64,000 nucleotides of DNA from Salinibaculum sp. SYNS191 (GTDB lineage Archaea; Halobacteriota; Halobacteria; Halobacteriales; Haloarculaceae). Both the position numbers and the translations under genes were made by a program. The notes beneath the pieces were generated by a model, which ran no database searches, was not told the DNA's origin, and saw only the letters and a program-made list of their open reading frames with translations. Each line of letters opens with the position of its first letter. The stretch's first letter is position 1. The stretch covers positions 3,224,001 to 3,288,000 of the forward strand of contig NZ_CP147838.1 in NCBI RefSeq assembly GCF_037338445.1. Reading direction: 5' to 3'. This document shows positions 9,247 through 16,500 of the stretch, one piece after another.

Positions 9247-9390
9247 ATGAGAAGCGCGGGTCGCCGCAGAAATGGGGCCGGTGATGGCACACCGAATCCC
9301 CGCGCTTCGCCACCACGACGAAGCATGAAGCACCTACAGCTACCACTACAAGAACGTATCGAACAGCACGCCGGGGCGGACGATGGGTAA
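9247..9390 (+). CDS. 47-aa small protein leading the RAMP operon
   Basis: An ATG at 9247 opens a 47-residue frame with a basic N-terminus (MRSAGRRRNG) and a helical-looking end (LQLPLQERIEQHAGADDG). The start lies where the TATA-like element at 9217-9227 would put the transcript's 5' end, so it may be leaderless. Its TAA stop (9388-9390) overlaps the ATG (9383) of the next gene, the same overlap style used by the following genes. No family is recognised. It could be a short real protein or a leader peptide that couples translation of the Cas7-like gene. A shorter start at 9325 is possible. Confidence 0.4.
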   Translation: MRSAGRRRNGAGDGTPNPRASPPRRSMKHLQLPLQERIEQHAGADDG

Positions 9391-10234
9391 CCCGGAGTTC
9401 CGCAACGTGTACATCCGTATCCAGACGGATCTCCTCGTCATCGGCGACTCGATCCTGACCGACCGACATCACGCATCGAGTGGCAACTACGAGGACGACG
9501 ACCCCCAGAACCAAATCGGGGGTATCATTCCTGCGTTCCCGCTTTCGGGCTGGCTCCGACATGGAATGGAGAAAGTCCTACAGAATCACGGCGACACAGT
9601 CTGCCATCCCGGGGAGGCGAACGCCAACTTCCGGCGAGACAGCATCTATGACCGCGACCTCGAAGCAGGGTACCACCCGAAGGGCGAGTGCGGAGAGCAC
9701 GGTGATGAGTGCGTCGTCCTCGATTTGTTCGGGGGATTTAGCAACCAGCCGGGCAAGGTGATGCGTCGGCCGATCCAGTTCTCGCCAGTTCGCTCTAGCG
9801 TTGACTACACCCAGGGCCAAGCCGAAGGCCACTATCGACGACTGAACCGAAACGTCGTCTCCCGGAACCAAGAAGACAATCGCACACCCCTCCGGAACAC
9901 CGAACTCGATGCCGTTGCCAATCTCGACGGATCCTGGCAGCTCACCTTTCGAGAAGTGAAACCGGAGTTTCTTGGATTACTCGCCGAGGCCATCGAGTTC
10001 CTCGACACCAACCGCACAGAGTTCATGCACCAGTTAGGCGGACAGCGGAACTTCGGCGCCGGTATCATCGAGTGCACCCTCCTGAATCCGCTGTATGAGG
10101 ATCGAGAACTCAGACGCGTCTTCGACCGGGGCAAAACGGCCACGGCGAAGATGGAAGAAAAAGACGAGCGCTGGAACGCAGAGCGTCTCCCCGAGTACCG
10201 CACAGCACTCAGAAACCGTATTGAGTGCCGATGA
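9383..10234 (+). CDS. Cas7/Csm3-like RAMP protein (HRAMP type)
   Basis: This 283-residue protein has RAMP features. A first strand (RNVYIRIQTDLLVIGDSIL) is followed by TDRHHASSG, then the Cas7/Csm3-style helix motif IPAFPLSGWLRHGMEKVL near residues 53-70. A Cys/His-rich insert (CGEHGDECVVLDLFGGF near 103-119) recalls the Csm3/Cmr pattern before an FG. A glycine-rich turn, LGGQRNFGAGIIE near 218-230, is typical of RAMP ferredoxin-like folds. It should be the backbone RNA-binding subunit of a class 1 effector-like complex. No cas1, cas2, cas3, cas10 or array is present. With its two neighbours it fits the haloarchaeal HRAMP systems. The Cas7 assignment is by motif, not by search. Confidence 0.7.
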   Translation: MGNPEFRNVYIRIQTDLLVIGDSILTDRHHASSGNYEDDDPQNQIGGIIPAFPLSGWLRHGMEKVLQNHGDTVCHPGEANANFRRDSIYDRDLEAGYHPKGECGEHGDECVVLDLFGGFSNQPGKVMRRPIQFSPVRSSVDYTQGQAEGHYRRLNRNVVSRNQEDNRTPLRNTELDAVANLDGSWQLTFREVKPEFLGLLAEAIEFLDTNRTEFMHQLGGQRNFGAGIIECTLLNPLYEDRELRRVFDRGKTATAKMEEKDERWNAERLPEYRTALRNRIECR

Positions 10235-10953
10235 CCGACCTACACAGCGTCTATCGACACGACGCCCACAAATTCACCGGCGAAAGCCACAGACTCGCCT
10301 CGGAAACCTTCGCCGGCGTGGCGGTCAATCAGGCTGTCCCTCACGGGGCGGACGCTGACGCGGCGGCGCTCAGCCGTCCACCCGGCAATCCGACACCGAC
10401 GGTCGAACAGCATGTCTCCCGGTTCAGGTTGTCGGTGCTCACCGGCGACAGCGAGCTCTCCCGAACCGAAGCGCCAGACGACCATGCCGTTCGGGAGCTT
10501 CTCACAGAGTCCGATTCCGAGCGAGCACACGAGCGCTGGCTCGAAAGCGACGTGGCCGCGCTGGTCAACGAGAGCCCATATCACCCCTATACAAGCCTGA
10601 AGTACCACACGCTCCTCGTCGGCGCGCTCTATCACGCCTATCGCCAGGGAGCGACGTTCGGTGATCTCACCCTCGCCGTCGATGCTTCGGAACACGTCGT
10701 TCCATACCGAACGGTCTTCGCCGGCGATTCGTTCTCTCTGCGAATCACCCCGGAGACAGCCGTCTCTGGTGCCAGACTCGGTTCCACGCCCCGACAGTCG
10801 TGGGCGTCGGTCTGGTCACGGCTTCCCGAACACCCACTCGATACGGGCGAGAAGTGGCACATGGCCCTCGACGCGAACCTGCGGCGAATCCGGTCGTGGT
10901 CGACAGCCCTGCAATACATCGAGGACTTCCTGGCCTGGAGGGCACCCCGATGA
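10231..10953 (+). CDS. uncharacterised protein of the RAMP operon
   Basis: The 240-residue protein lies between the Cas7-like and Cas5-like genes, with ATGA overlaps on both sides (ATG 10231 within the upstream stop; its own stop overlaps ATG 10950). It is acidic and partly helical (LKYHTLLVGALYHAYRQG near 128-145), without a signal peptide, membrane span or Cys pair. No known domain or nuclease motif is recognised. Published HRAMP loci contain an uncharacterised conserved protein beside the Cas5- and Cas7-like proteins, and this gene occupies that place. It may be a small or accessory subunit of the complex. A GTG at 10225 would add only two residues. Confidence 0.75.
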   Translation: MTDLHSVYRHDAHKFTGESHRLASETFAGVAVNQAVPHGADADAAALSRPPGNPTPTVEQHVSRFRLSVLTGDSELSRTEAPDDHAVRELLTESDSERAHERWLESDVAALVNESPYHPYTSLKYHTLLVGALYHAYRQGATFGDLTLAVDASEHVVPYRTVFAGDSFSLRITPETAVSGARLGSTPRQSWASVWSRLPEHPLDTGEKWHMALDANLRRIRSWSTALQYIEDFLAWRAPR

Positions 10954-11858
10954 CTCGAATCCAGCAGGTGTGTTGGGAACTGCAGACCGACTACCTCGGC
11001 CACCCCTACTACGTGAGCGGGAACGCCATCTATCACGCGCTCACGAAGACTCTCTCCGGGGAGCGCCAGAGTGCAATTCACGCCAGCCACGGCGTGTTCA
11101 CTCCGGGCCAGTTCGGTGTGTTCCCCGATACGCACTCGAAAAGCGGTACGAGGCCCGCACTTGGCGGGACACTTCCCGAGGTCGAGACCTACGATGACTT
11201 GTTCCTCCATCGCCATCCCGAGCATCGGTGGCTGCTGGAATCCCGACCACGGGACGCGCTGAACGCTCACGATATCCGCACGCAGTCCGGACAACCAGCC
11301 CTCGCCCACGAAACGGTGTTCGGGAAAGCGGCGTCGGCCCGGAAGAATACACACACGACGGGGCTGTTCGTCCACGCATATCTCCACGCCGAGAAATCTG
11401 GGATACTCCCCGTTGAGGACGACGAACTCGATGGGATTCAATTCGGCGGACAGCGGAACTACGGCTACGGCACGACTCGATTGAAGGCCACCCAAACAGT
11501 TGACCTCGACACACTGGCGTACACGAGATTAGAAGAGAGCGACTCGTTCGTTCTCGAACTCGTTACGCCGTTCGTGCTTCGCTCGACGTACCCGGACACA
11601 AACGATGTCGACGTTCCATGGTGGTGGAGTGCCGAAGACGAAGACGCTCTGCGCACCCGCGAGGAGCGGATCGTCGAGGGGGGCGACGTGTATCGTTGCG
11701 AAACCATCGACCACGGACAGACCGTCGTGTACACCGGTGACCGACCGGTCGAAACGGCGAAGAACGCAATCACCCGGGTTGGAACGCATTCGAAGTACGG
11801 CTTCGGTGAACTCCGTGTACACCCGCTCGGCTCCAGCGAGGTCATCGGGCCCGGGTGA
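10950..11858 (+). CDS. Cas5-like double-RAMP protein (HRAMP type)
   Basis: The 302-residue protein shows two glycine-rich RAMP turns: FGGQRNYGYGTTRLKA (near 169-184) and GTHSKYGFGELRVHP (near 280-294). Each sits at the end of what looks like a ferredoxin-like RRM domain. The opening strand (RIQQVCWELQTDYLGHPYYV) suits a Cas5/Cas6-type start. A double-RAMP layout with terminal G-loops is typical of Cas5- or Csm4-like subunits that hold the 5' end of a guide RNA. Conserved His residues (HASHGVF; HRHPEHRW) could serve RNA handling, but catalysis is not shown. The gene is translationally coupled to the upstream gene. Directly after its stop, the same frame enters a glycosyltransferase fragment. 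Confidence 0.7.
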   Translation: MTRIQQVCWELQTDYLGHPYYVSGNAIYHALTKTLSGERQSAIHASHGVFTPGQFGVFPDTHSKSGTRPALGGTLPEVETYDDLFLHRHPEHRWLLESRPRDALNAHDIRTQSGQPALAHETVFGKAASARKNTHTTGLFVHAYLHAEKSGILPVEDDELDGIQFGGQRNYGYGTTRLKATQTVDLDTLAYTRLEESDSFVLELVTPFVLRSTYPDTNDVDVPWWWSAEDEDALRTREERIVEGGDVYRCETIDHGQTVVYTGDRPVETAKNAITRVGTHSKYGFGELRVHPLGSSEVIGPG

Positions 11859-12665
11859 CGATACCCGAATACAGACGATAACACTACCAACGAATTCCTC
11901 GTCACGACGTGGCATGAAGTCTGGCGCAATTACTGGGAGGAGTACCTCGATGCTCTCGCCCCATTCGGAAAGGTTGTCGAGCGTCTCACTGCACGTGTAC
12001 CGCAGTATCCAATTGCCGTCTCAGGCCTGACCGCAGACCGACTCGCGAAACTCGGGGTTGAGAGGTCGAAGGTACGAACGGTTCCAAACGGTATCGACTA
12101 CGCGTCGATTCGGGAGATATCCCCTGCGGATACTGGGTTTGACGTGTTGTTCGCGGGTCGGTTAATCCCGGACAAGCATGTCGATGTTCTGCTACACGCA
12201 TTTGACCGCGGTGCGCCTGCGGATGCGACGCTCGGAATCGTTGGTGACGGGCCCGAGCGGGATGCTCTTGAAATGCAGGCACAAGCACTTGACAGCAGCC
12301 ACCAAATCACCTTCCTCGGATTTCTTGAAGAGTATGAGGAGGTTCTCGCACAGATGCGTGCCGCGTCTGTATTCGTCTCGCCAAGTACACGCGAAGGGTT
12401 TGGCATCACGTTCGTGGAAGCGATGGCCGCTGGATGCACCGTCATCGGTGCGGACCATCCTGATTCGGCCGCGGACGAAGTCATCGACGACGCGGGTTTC
12501 CTCGTCGATCCCACGGTCGAATCCCTTTCTGAAACACTCGACGCCACACTGAGTGGGAAACGCCCACCTACGAACCCTGTCGAACGCGCCCAGCGCTATG
12601 ATTGGGACGCAGTCGCTGATCAGGCAGAAGCAGCCTATCAGCGTGCCATCGATGGCTCGTGGTGA
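11859..12665 (+). pseudogene. headless GT4 glycosyltransferase fragment
   Basis: From about 11886 to the stop at 12665 the frame encodes roughly the C-terminal two thirds of a GT4 enzyme. It runs from TTWHEVWRNYWEEYL through the donor domain (VLFAGRLIPDKHVDVLLHAF) and the loop REGFGITFVEAMAAGCTVIG to a complete C-terminus ending AIDGSW. About 120 N-terminal residues are missing: the frame begins immediately after the Cas5-like gene's stop and has no start until an ATG at 12144. The break coincides with the end of the RAMP operon, so arrival of that module probably removed the 5' end. Its closest relative here is the 5200-6363 enzyme, and its 3' end is duplicated at 16238-16500. Confidence 0.8.
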
Positions 12666-12810
12666 TCACCGGGTCGTCCTCCTCGTCGGGGGAGTCCGAG
12701 ACCATGAACAGCAGATCGAATCGAGACGTCAGCGCCGATCTGAGCTCGAGTTGCTGAGCAATTGGCTGGTAGGGGGTGAACGAGAGACCGAGCCTTTAGA
12801 AAAACACCCC

Positions 12811-13161
12811 CACCCCACTGGTTCCGCTGTTAGTAAAAAGGGAAAGCGAGTCACAGACGAAACGTATCGTGATGGAACAATGCTAACAGCGGAAGCGGTG
12901 GGGTGTTCGCCTCGAACCTATCCAACCATACCACTTCGCTCATCCGTACCCCACTGGTTCCGCTGTTAGCGTGACAGCTCTCGGGGAGATGAGAGCACCC
13001 AGACACCCCATCGGTTCCGTTGATCGTCTCGCTGTGACTCCCAACCACACGTTTCTCGAGTGCATTTCAGAGGTGGCGCTGAGAGACTACTCTCTCCGCG
13101 TTACCAGGGGAACCAGCCAACTCAAAATAGATAAACAACAATAACAGCGGAAACAGCGGAA
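12811..13161. other. replication origin with ORB-like repeats
   Basis: Five related repeats lie upstream of orc1/cdc6. 12811-12833 and 12948-12969 (reverse orientation) and 12883-12905 (forward) share the core CAGCGGAA-CNGTGGGG. A weaker reverse copy is at 13004-13026 and a partial one (TAACAGCGGAAACAGCGGA) at 13142-13160. Opposed repeats beside an orc1/cdc6 gene, with an A/T-rich stretch before it (AAAATAGATAAACAACAATA and TTATTGGTTTTATATACTA), match the layout of haloarchaeal origins, where Orc1/Cdc6 binds such ORBs and the A/T element melts. The repeats themselves look intact although the gene is not. Confidence 0.7.
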
Positions 13162-13568
13162 TTATTGGTTTTATATACTACTGCTGAGTGATAGTGCTAT
13201 GAGCGACTTTTCGTTCACCCCAAACAACTCAATCTTCGAAAACCGAGAGGCACTCCTCGAAGAGTGGACGCCGGACAACCTCGTCGGGCGCGATGAAGAA
13301 CTCAGCCGGTATCACGCGGCGCTCCAACCGGTCATTAATAATGAGACCCCTTCGAACGTCTTTCTCTATGGGAAAAGCGGCGTCGGGAAGACAGCAGCCA
13401 CGCGCTACCTTCTCCGCACGCTCGAAACGGACGCAACCAAGGTATCGGGACTTGCGTTACGCACAATTGAGATCAACTGCGATGGACTGAACACGTCCTA
13501 TCTTTCTGCGAGGAGAGAATCCCGCCGTTGAGTGGTCACTGCAACTGTTGAATAGTCAGTGAAGAGCG

Positions 13569-13742
13569 TTACAGACCAGTGATTGCGAGCAAGGCGAAGC
13601 CACCGATTGTGTAGCCGCTCGCCCGTCTTCGTTTACTATTCAGTTCTTGTGCATACCACTCTACGGCGGGAGTGAATCCGACAACTCCTACACCGACCAC
13701 CGTCGATAGCAAGGCCGGATATTCCACGCTAATCCGAATCAT
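13569..13742 (-). CDS. 57-aa membrane-type small protein inside the TnpB element
   Basis: The reverse strand from ATG 13742 to TAA 13569 encodes a 57-residue protein. It has a hydrophobic first half (LLSTVVGVGVVGFTPAVEW), a charged turn (QELNSKRRRASG) and a second hydrophobic end (YTIGGFALLAITGL), a credible two-span hairpin. Codon choice is haloarchaeal. It is divergent from tnpB and fills the left arm of the element. Most elements of this type have no second gene, so it may be cargo or chance. No family is recognised. Confidence 0.45.
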   Translation of the reverse strand: MIRISVEYPALLSTVVGVGVVGFTPAVEWYAQELNSKRRRASGYTIGGFALLAITGL

Positions 13743-13770
13743 TAAGTAACTCTATCGACATAGGCTATGT

Positions 13771-15021
13771 ATGGCGATTGAGGCCACTCGCACCTACGTT
13801 GGTTCCATCCAGAACCAGCAACAGGTCTGTGATGGCCTCGACTCGCTCGGAGACTCCGCCTCAAAAATCTGGAACGTCGCACGATGGACAGTCGACCGAA
13901 TCTGGAACGCAACCGGCGAAATCCCAGACGAAAGCGTGCTGAAATCGTACATGAAGAACCAACCGTGCTGGAAAGACCTGAACGCACAATCCAGTCAGAA
14001 AGTCATCGAAGAACTTTCCGACGCTTTCCAGTCATGGTTCGACCTGCGACACAAGTTCGACGAGGCGAATCCGCCCGGCTACCGCAAACACGGCGACACC
14101 CGACCCAAGAGTACGATTACGTTCAAAGAAGACGGCTTCAAACACGACCCCGAGAACAACCGCGTTCGACTCAGCAAAGGCTCGAACCTCAAGGAGTATT
14201 GGTCGGACTTCCTGCTCTGTGGGTACCAGACACGGCCCGACGTTGACCTCGCAGAAGTCAACTCGGTGCAGAACGTTCGTGCGGTCTGGACTGGTGACGA
14301 GTGGGAACTACACTTCGTCTGCAAAGTCGAACTCGAAACCCTCGACTCCGCAGGCGGCGAAGTTGCGGGAATCGACCTTGGCATCAAGAACCTTGCCACG
14401 GTCGCGTTCCCCGACGAATACGTTCTCTACCCCGGCAACTCGCTCAAAGAAGACAAGCACTACTTCAAACGTGCTGAATACGATACTGAGGGTGAGAACG
14501 GCCCGTCTGAGAAGTCGATGTGGGCGCGTCGAAAACTCGCAGACCGCGAGACGCACTTCTACCACACACTGACGGACACCATCATCACCGAGTGTGTCGA
14601 ACGGAACGTGGGCACGCTCGCGGTGAGTTGGCCCGAAGACGTGAGAGAATCTGATTGGGGCAAGACGGGCAACAAGAAGTTGCATACGTGGGCGTTCGAC
14701 CGCATCTACCAGTACCTCGAATACAAAGGCGAGATACGTGGCGTCGAGGTGCTGAAAGAGAACGAGTGGGATACATCGAAGACCTGCTCAAAGTGTGGTG
14801 ACGACACGAAAGCGAACCGTGTCGAACGTGGGTTGTACGCCTGCCAGTCGTGTGGGTTGGTCGGGAACGCGGATTGCAACGGGGCGGAGAACATGCGCCA
14901 GAAGATAACTCCGAGTCCTCACGGTGAGGATAGGAGTAACGGCTGTGTGGCACAGCCATCGACATACTTGTTCGACCGCGAGAGCGGGATGTTTCGCACG
15001 AGAGAGCAAGTCGTGTCGTAG
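13771..15021 (+). CDS. tnpB: TnpB RNA-guided nuclease-like protein
   Basis: The 416-residue TnpB (IS605 OrfB family) belongs to the ancestors of Cas12. The RuvC-I Asp lies in GIDLGIKNLATV (near residue 202). A zinc ribbon, CSKCGDDTKAN with YACQSCG, spans about 339-363, and the RuvC-III Asp lies in GNADCNGAENM (near 367). The middle Glu position reads LAVSWPEDVRES, so the usual E-D-L is not clear and activity is uncertain. TnpB proteins pair with an RNA from the element's 3' end and help keep the element at its site. The ATG at 13771 precedes a normal N-terminus, and the protein is full length. Confidence 0.9.
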   Translation: MAIEATRTYVGSIQNQQQVCDGLDSLGDSASKIWNVARWTVDRIWNATGEIPDESVLKSYMKNQPCWKDLNAQSSQKVIEELSDAFQSWFDLRHKFDEANPPGYRKHGDTRPKSTITFKEDGFKHDPENNRVRLSKGSNLKEYWSDFLLCGYQTRPDVDLAEVNSVQNVRAVWTGDEWELHFVCKVELETLDSAGGEVAGIDLGIKNLATVAFPDEYVLYPGNSLKEDKHYFKRAEYDTEGENGPSEKSMWARRKLADRETHFYHTLTDTIITECVERNVGTLAVSWPEDVRESDWGKTGNKKLHTWAFDRIYQYLEYKGEIRGVEVLKENEWDTSKTCSKCGDDTKANRVERGLYACQSCGLVGNADCNGAENMRQKITPSPHGEDRSNGCVAQPSTYLFDRESGMFRTREQVVS

Positions 15022-15085
15022 ACCGGCAAATATCCCAACCTGCGGTACGGGAAGTCCCGCCGTTCACGGCGGGGAGGATGTCACC
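15022..15085 (+). ncRNA. predicted 3' part of the TnpB guide (omega) RNA
   Basis: The element's right end after the tnpB stop contains a perfect 7-bp stem with a TTCA loop (15056-15073), then GGAGGATGTCAC. In characterised IS605-group elements the omega RNA scaffold overlaps the end of tnpB and finishes at the right end, with the guide read from flanking DNA. Here the guide would be orc1/cdc6 sequence from 15086. The 5' limit of the RNA cannot be seen. Confidence 0.5.
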
Positions 15086-16014
15086 AAGTGGCTGTGAAAC
15101 TGGTCAACGAACTCCGGGAGCCGGGACGGCAAATCTCCAACACGGGGTATCCACAGGCGAGTGTCTACGAGTTCCTCTTCGATGAACTCGATGCGTGTGG
15201 GGGAACGGTACTCATTATCCTTGACGAAGTCGACCATATCGAGGACGATTCGCTGCTATATAAACTGCCGCGTGCGCGCTCGAACGGCGACATTAGTGAG
15301 ACGAAACTCGGCGTGATCGGTATCTCGAACGACTTGGACTTCCGGAGTCAACTCTCCTCGAAGGTTCGCTCATCTCTCTGCGAAAAAGAAGTCTCCTTCA
15401 GCGCATACGACGCCGATGAACTCCGGCTTGTGCTCGAACAACGCGAACGGGTCGCGTTTCAGGATGGCGTTCTCGAAGACGGGGTCGTCGCAATGTGTGC
15501 AGCCTACGGCGCGAAGGATTCGGGTGACGCACGGAAGGCCCTGGATCTTCTGCTGGAGGCCGGGGACGTCGCACGGGAGACCGGTTCGGATGTCGTGACC
15601 GAAGCGAATGTGCAGGTCGCCCGCGAGCGCGTCCAGACAGATCAGGTGGTGAAAGGGATACAGAATTACTCTCAACACGGGAAACTCGTTCTGTACGCAC
15701 TGACGCTGCTTCACGAGCGTGGCGAGACGCCAGCACGGACGCGTGAAGTTGTGAATATGTACCGTGAAGTGGCCCATGCAGAAGGAACAAGTCCAGTTTC
15801 GGAGCGCTCAGTACGCGACTATCTGGGGGAACTGGCGCAGTTAGGAATTACAACGTCAGCGGAATACAATCGAGGGAAAGGCGGTGGGAAGTACAACGAA
15901 CATCGGTTGGAGCAGTCCGTTTCGGCAGTCCGAAGCGGATTAGCAACGTTGTTGGAGTCCGCTTGAAGTGAGGCGACGTTGTTTTCTGCTGTTGACGGTG
16001 GTGTTTGTTCTGCG

Positions 16015-16037
16015 CTAACAGCGGAAGCAGTGGGGTG
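16015..16037. repeat. ORB-like repeat downstream of orc1/cdc6
   Basis: A near-perfect copy of the upstream repeats (core CAGCGGAAGCAGTGGGGTG) lies 48 bases after the orc1/cdc6 stop, so the gene is flanked by ORB-like boxes on both sides, as in other haloarchaeal origin modules. Confidence 0.65.
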
Positions 16038-16091
16038 GGTGGGGAGAGTCTGAAATGAGGCATTCGCAAATCGCCTCGGGGTCACGTCTCG

Positions 16092-16238
16092 AGGCTTCCT
16101 GTTTCTACGACGCGCTTTGCAGACACCTCTAGGAAGTCATCGGTGTACGTAGGGAGCGCGTCCCCACAGGCGTGTCTTCGGGCCATCCCAGCCTTAGTTC
16201 AGAAAAGCCACGTTGAAGCACATTCATCGCTGCATTCG
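16092..16238 (-). pseudogene. remnant of a second TnpB gene (C-terminus only)
   Basis: The reverse strand encodes RDANAAMNVLQRGFSELRL then GWPEDTPV, the end typical of haloarchaeal TnpB after its last RuvC Asp. After a frame change, VSAKRVVETGSLET follows, another piece of the usual C-terminal tail. Nothing of the rest of the protein is present: at 16238 the sequence passes straight into the glycosyltransferase remnant on the other strand. It is unrelated in sequence to the C-terminus of the tnpB at 13771-15021, so it comes from a different element. Confidence 0.65.
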
Positions 16239-16500
16239 CATCACGTTCGTCGAGGCAATGGCCGCTGATTGCACCGTCATTGCCGCTGCCCACCCAGAGT
16301 CGGCCGCGGACGAAGTCATCGACGATGCTGGCTTCCTGGTCGATCCCACAGTGGGGTCCCTCACAGAGACACTCGAAGCAGCACTCGGTGGGAAGCGCCC
16401 ACCGACAGACCCGACCGAACGCGCACAGCGCTATGACTGGGATGCAGTCGCCGATCAGGCAGAAACTGCCTATCAGCGTGCGATTGCGGGCTCCTGGTGA
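16238..16500 (+). pseudogene. second copy of a GT4 glycosyltransferase 3' end
   Basis: Eighty-seven codons from ITFVEAMAADCTVI to AIAGSW align without gaps to the end of the fragment at 11859-12665 (73 of 87 residues the same by my count). No start and no upstream part exist: the sequence is joined at 16238 to a TnpB remnant. The two copies stand as direct repeats on either side of the origin and orc1/cdc6. They have diverged, so the duplication is not recent. Confidence 0.75.

Larger units (their letters stand above)
13503..15085 (+). mobile_element. IS200/IS605-group (IS1341-type) TnpB element
   Basis: About 1.58 kb interrupts orc1/cdc6 with no target duplication, as expected for this single-strand transposing group. 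The edges are uncertain by one base. It carries tnpB but no tnpA, so it would need a transposase in trans. The right end has the subterminal hairpin CCCGCCG-TTCA-CGGCGGG (15056-15073) and finishes GGATGTCAC. The left end repeats CCCGCCGTT near 13521. A small reverse-strand frame lies between the left end and tnpB. Confidence 0.85.
13199..15966 (+). pseudogene. orc1/cdc6: orc1/cdc6 initiator gene split by a TnpB insertion
   Basis: The 5' part (13199-13501) has the initiator N-terminus and Walker A (LYGKSGVGKTAATRYLL near residues 57-73) and stops after TSY. The 3' part (from 15085) resumes as QVAVKLVNELREPGR, with Walker B LIILDEVD, sensor GVIGISND and a C-terminal winged-helix region, ending at 15966. 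Joining 13501 to 15085 restores one 394-codon frame, the normal length for archaeal Orc1/Cdc6, so the insertion is exact and apparently recent. As it stands, the initiator cannot be made whole unless the element is excised. The 3' part could begin at GTG 15088 but would lack Walker A. Confidence 0.9.
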
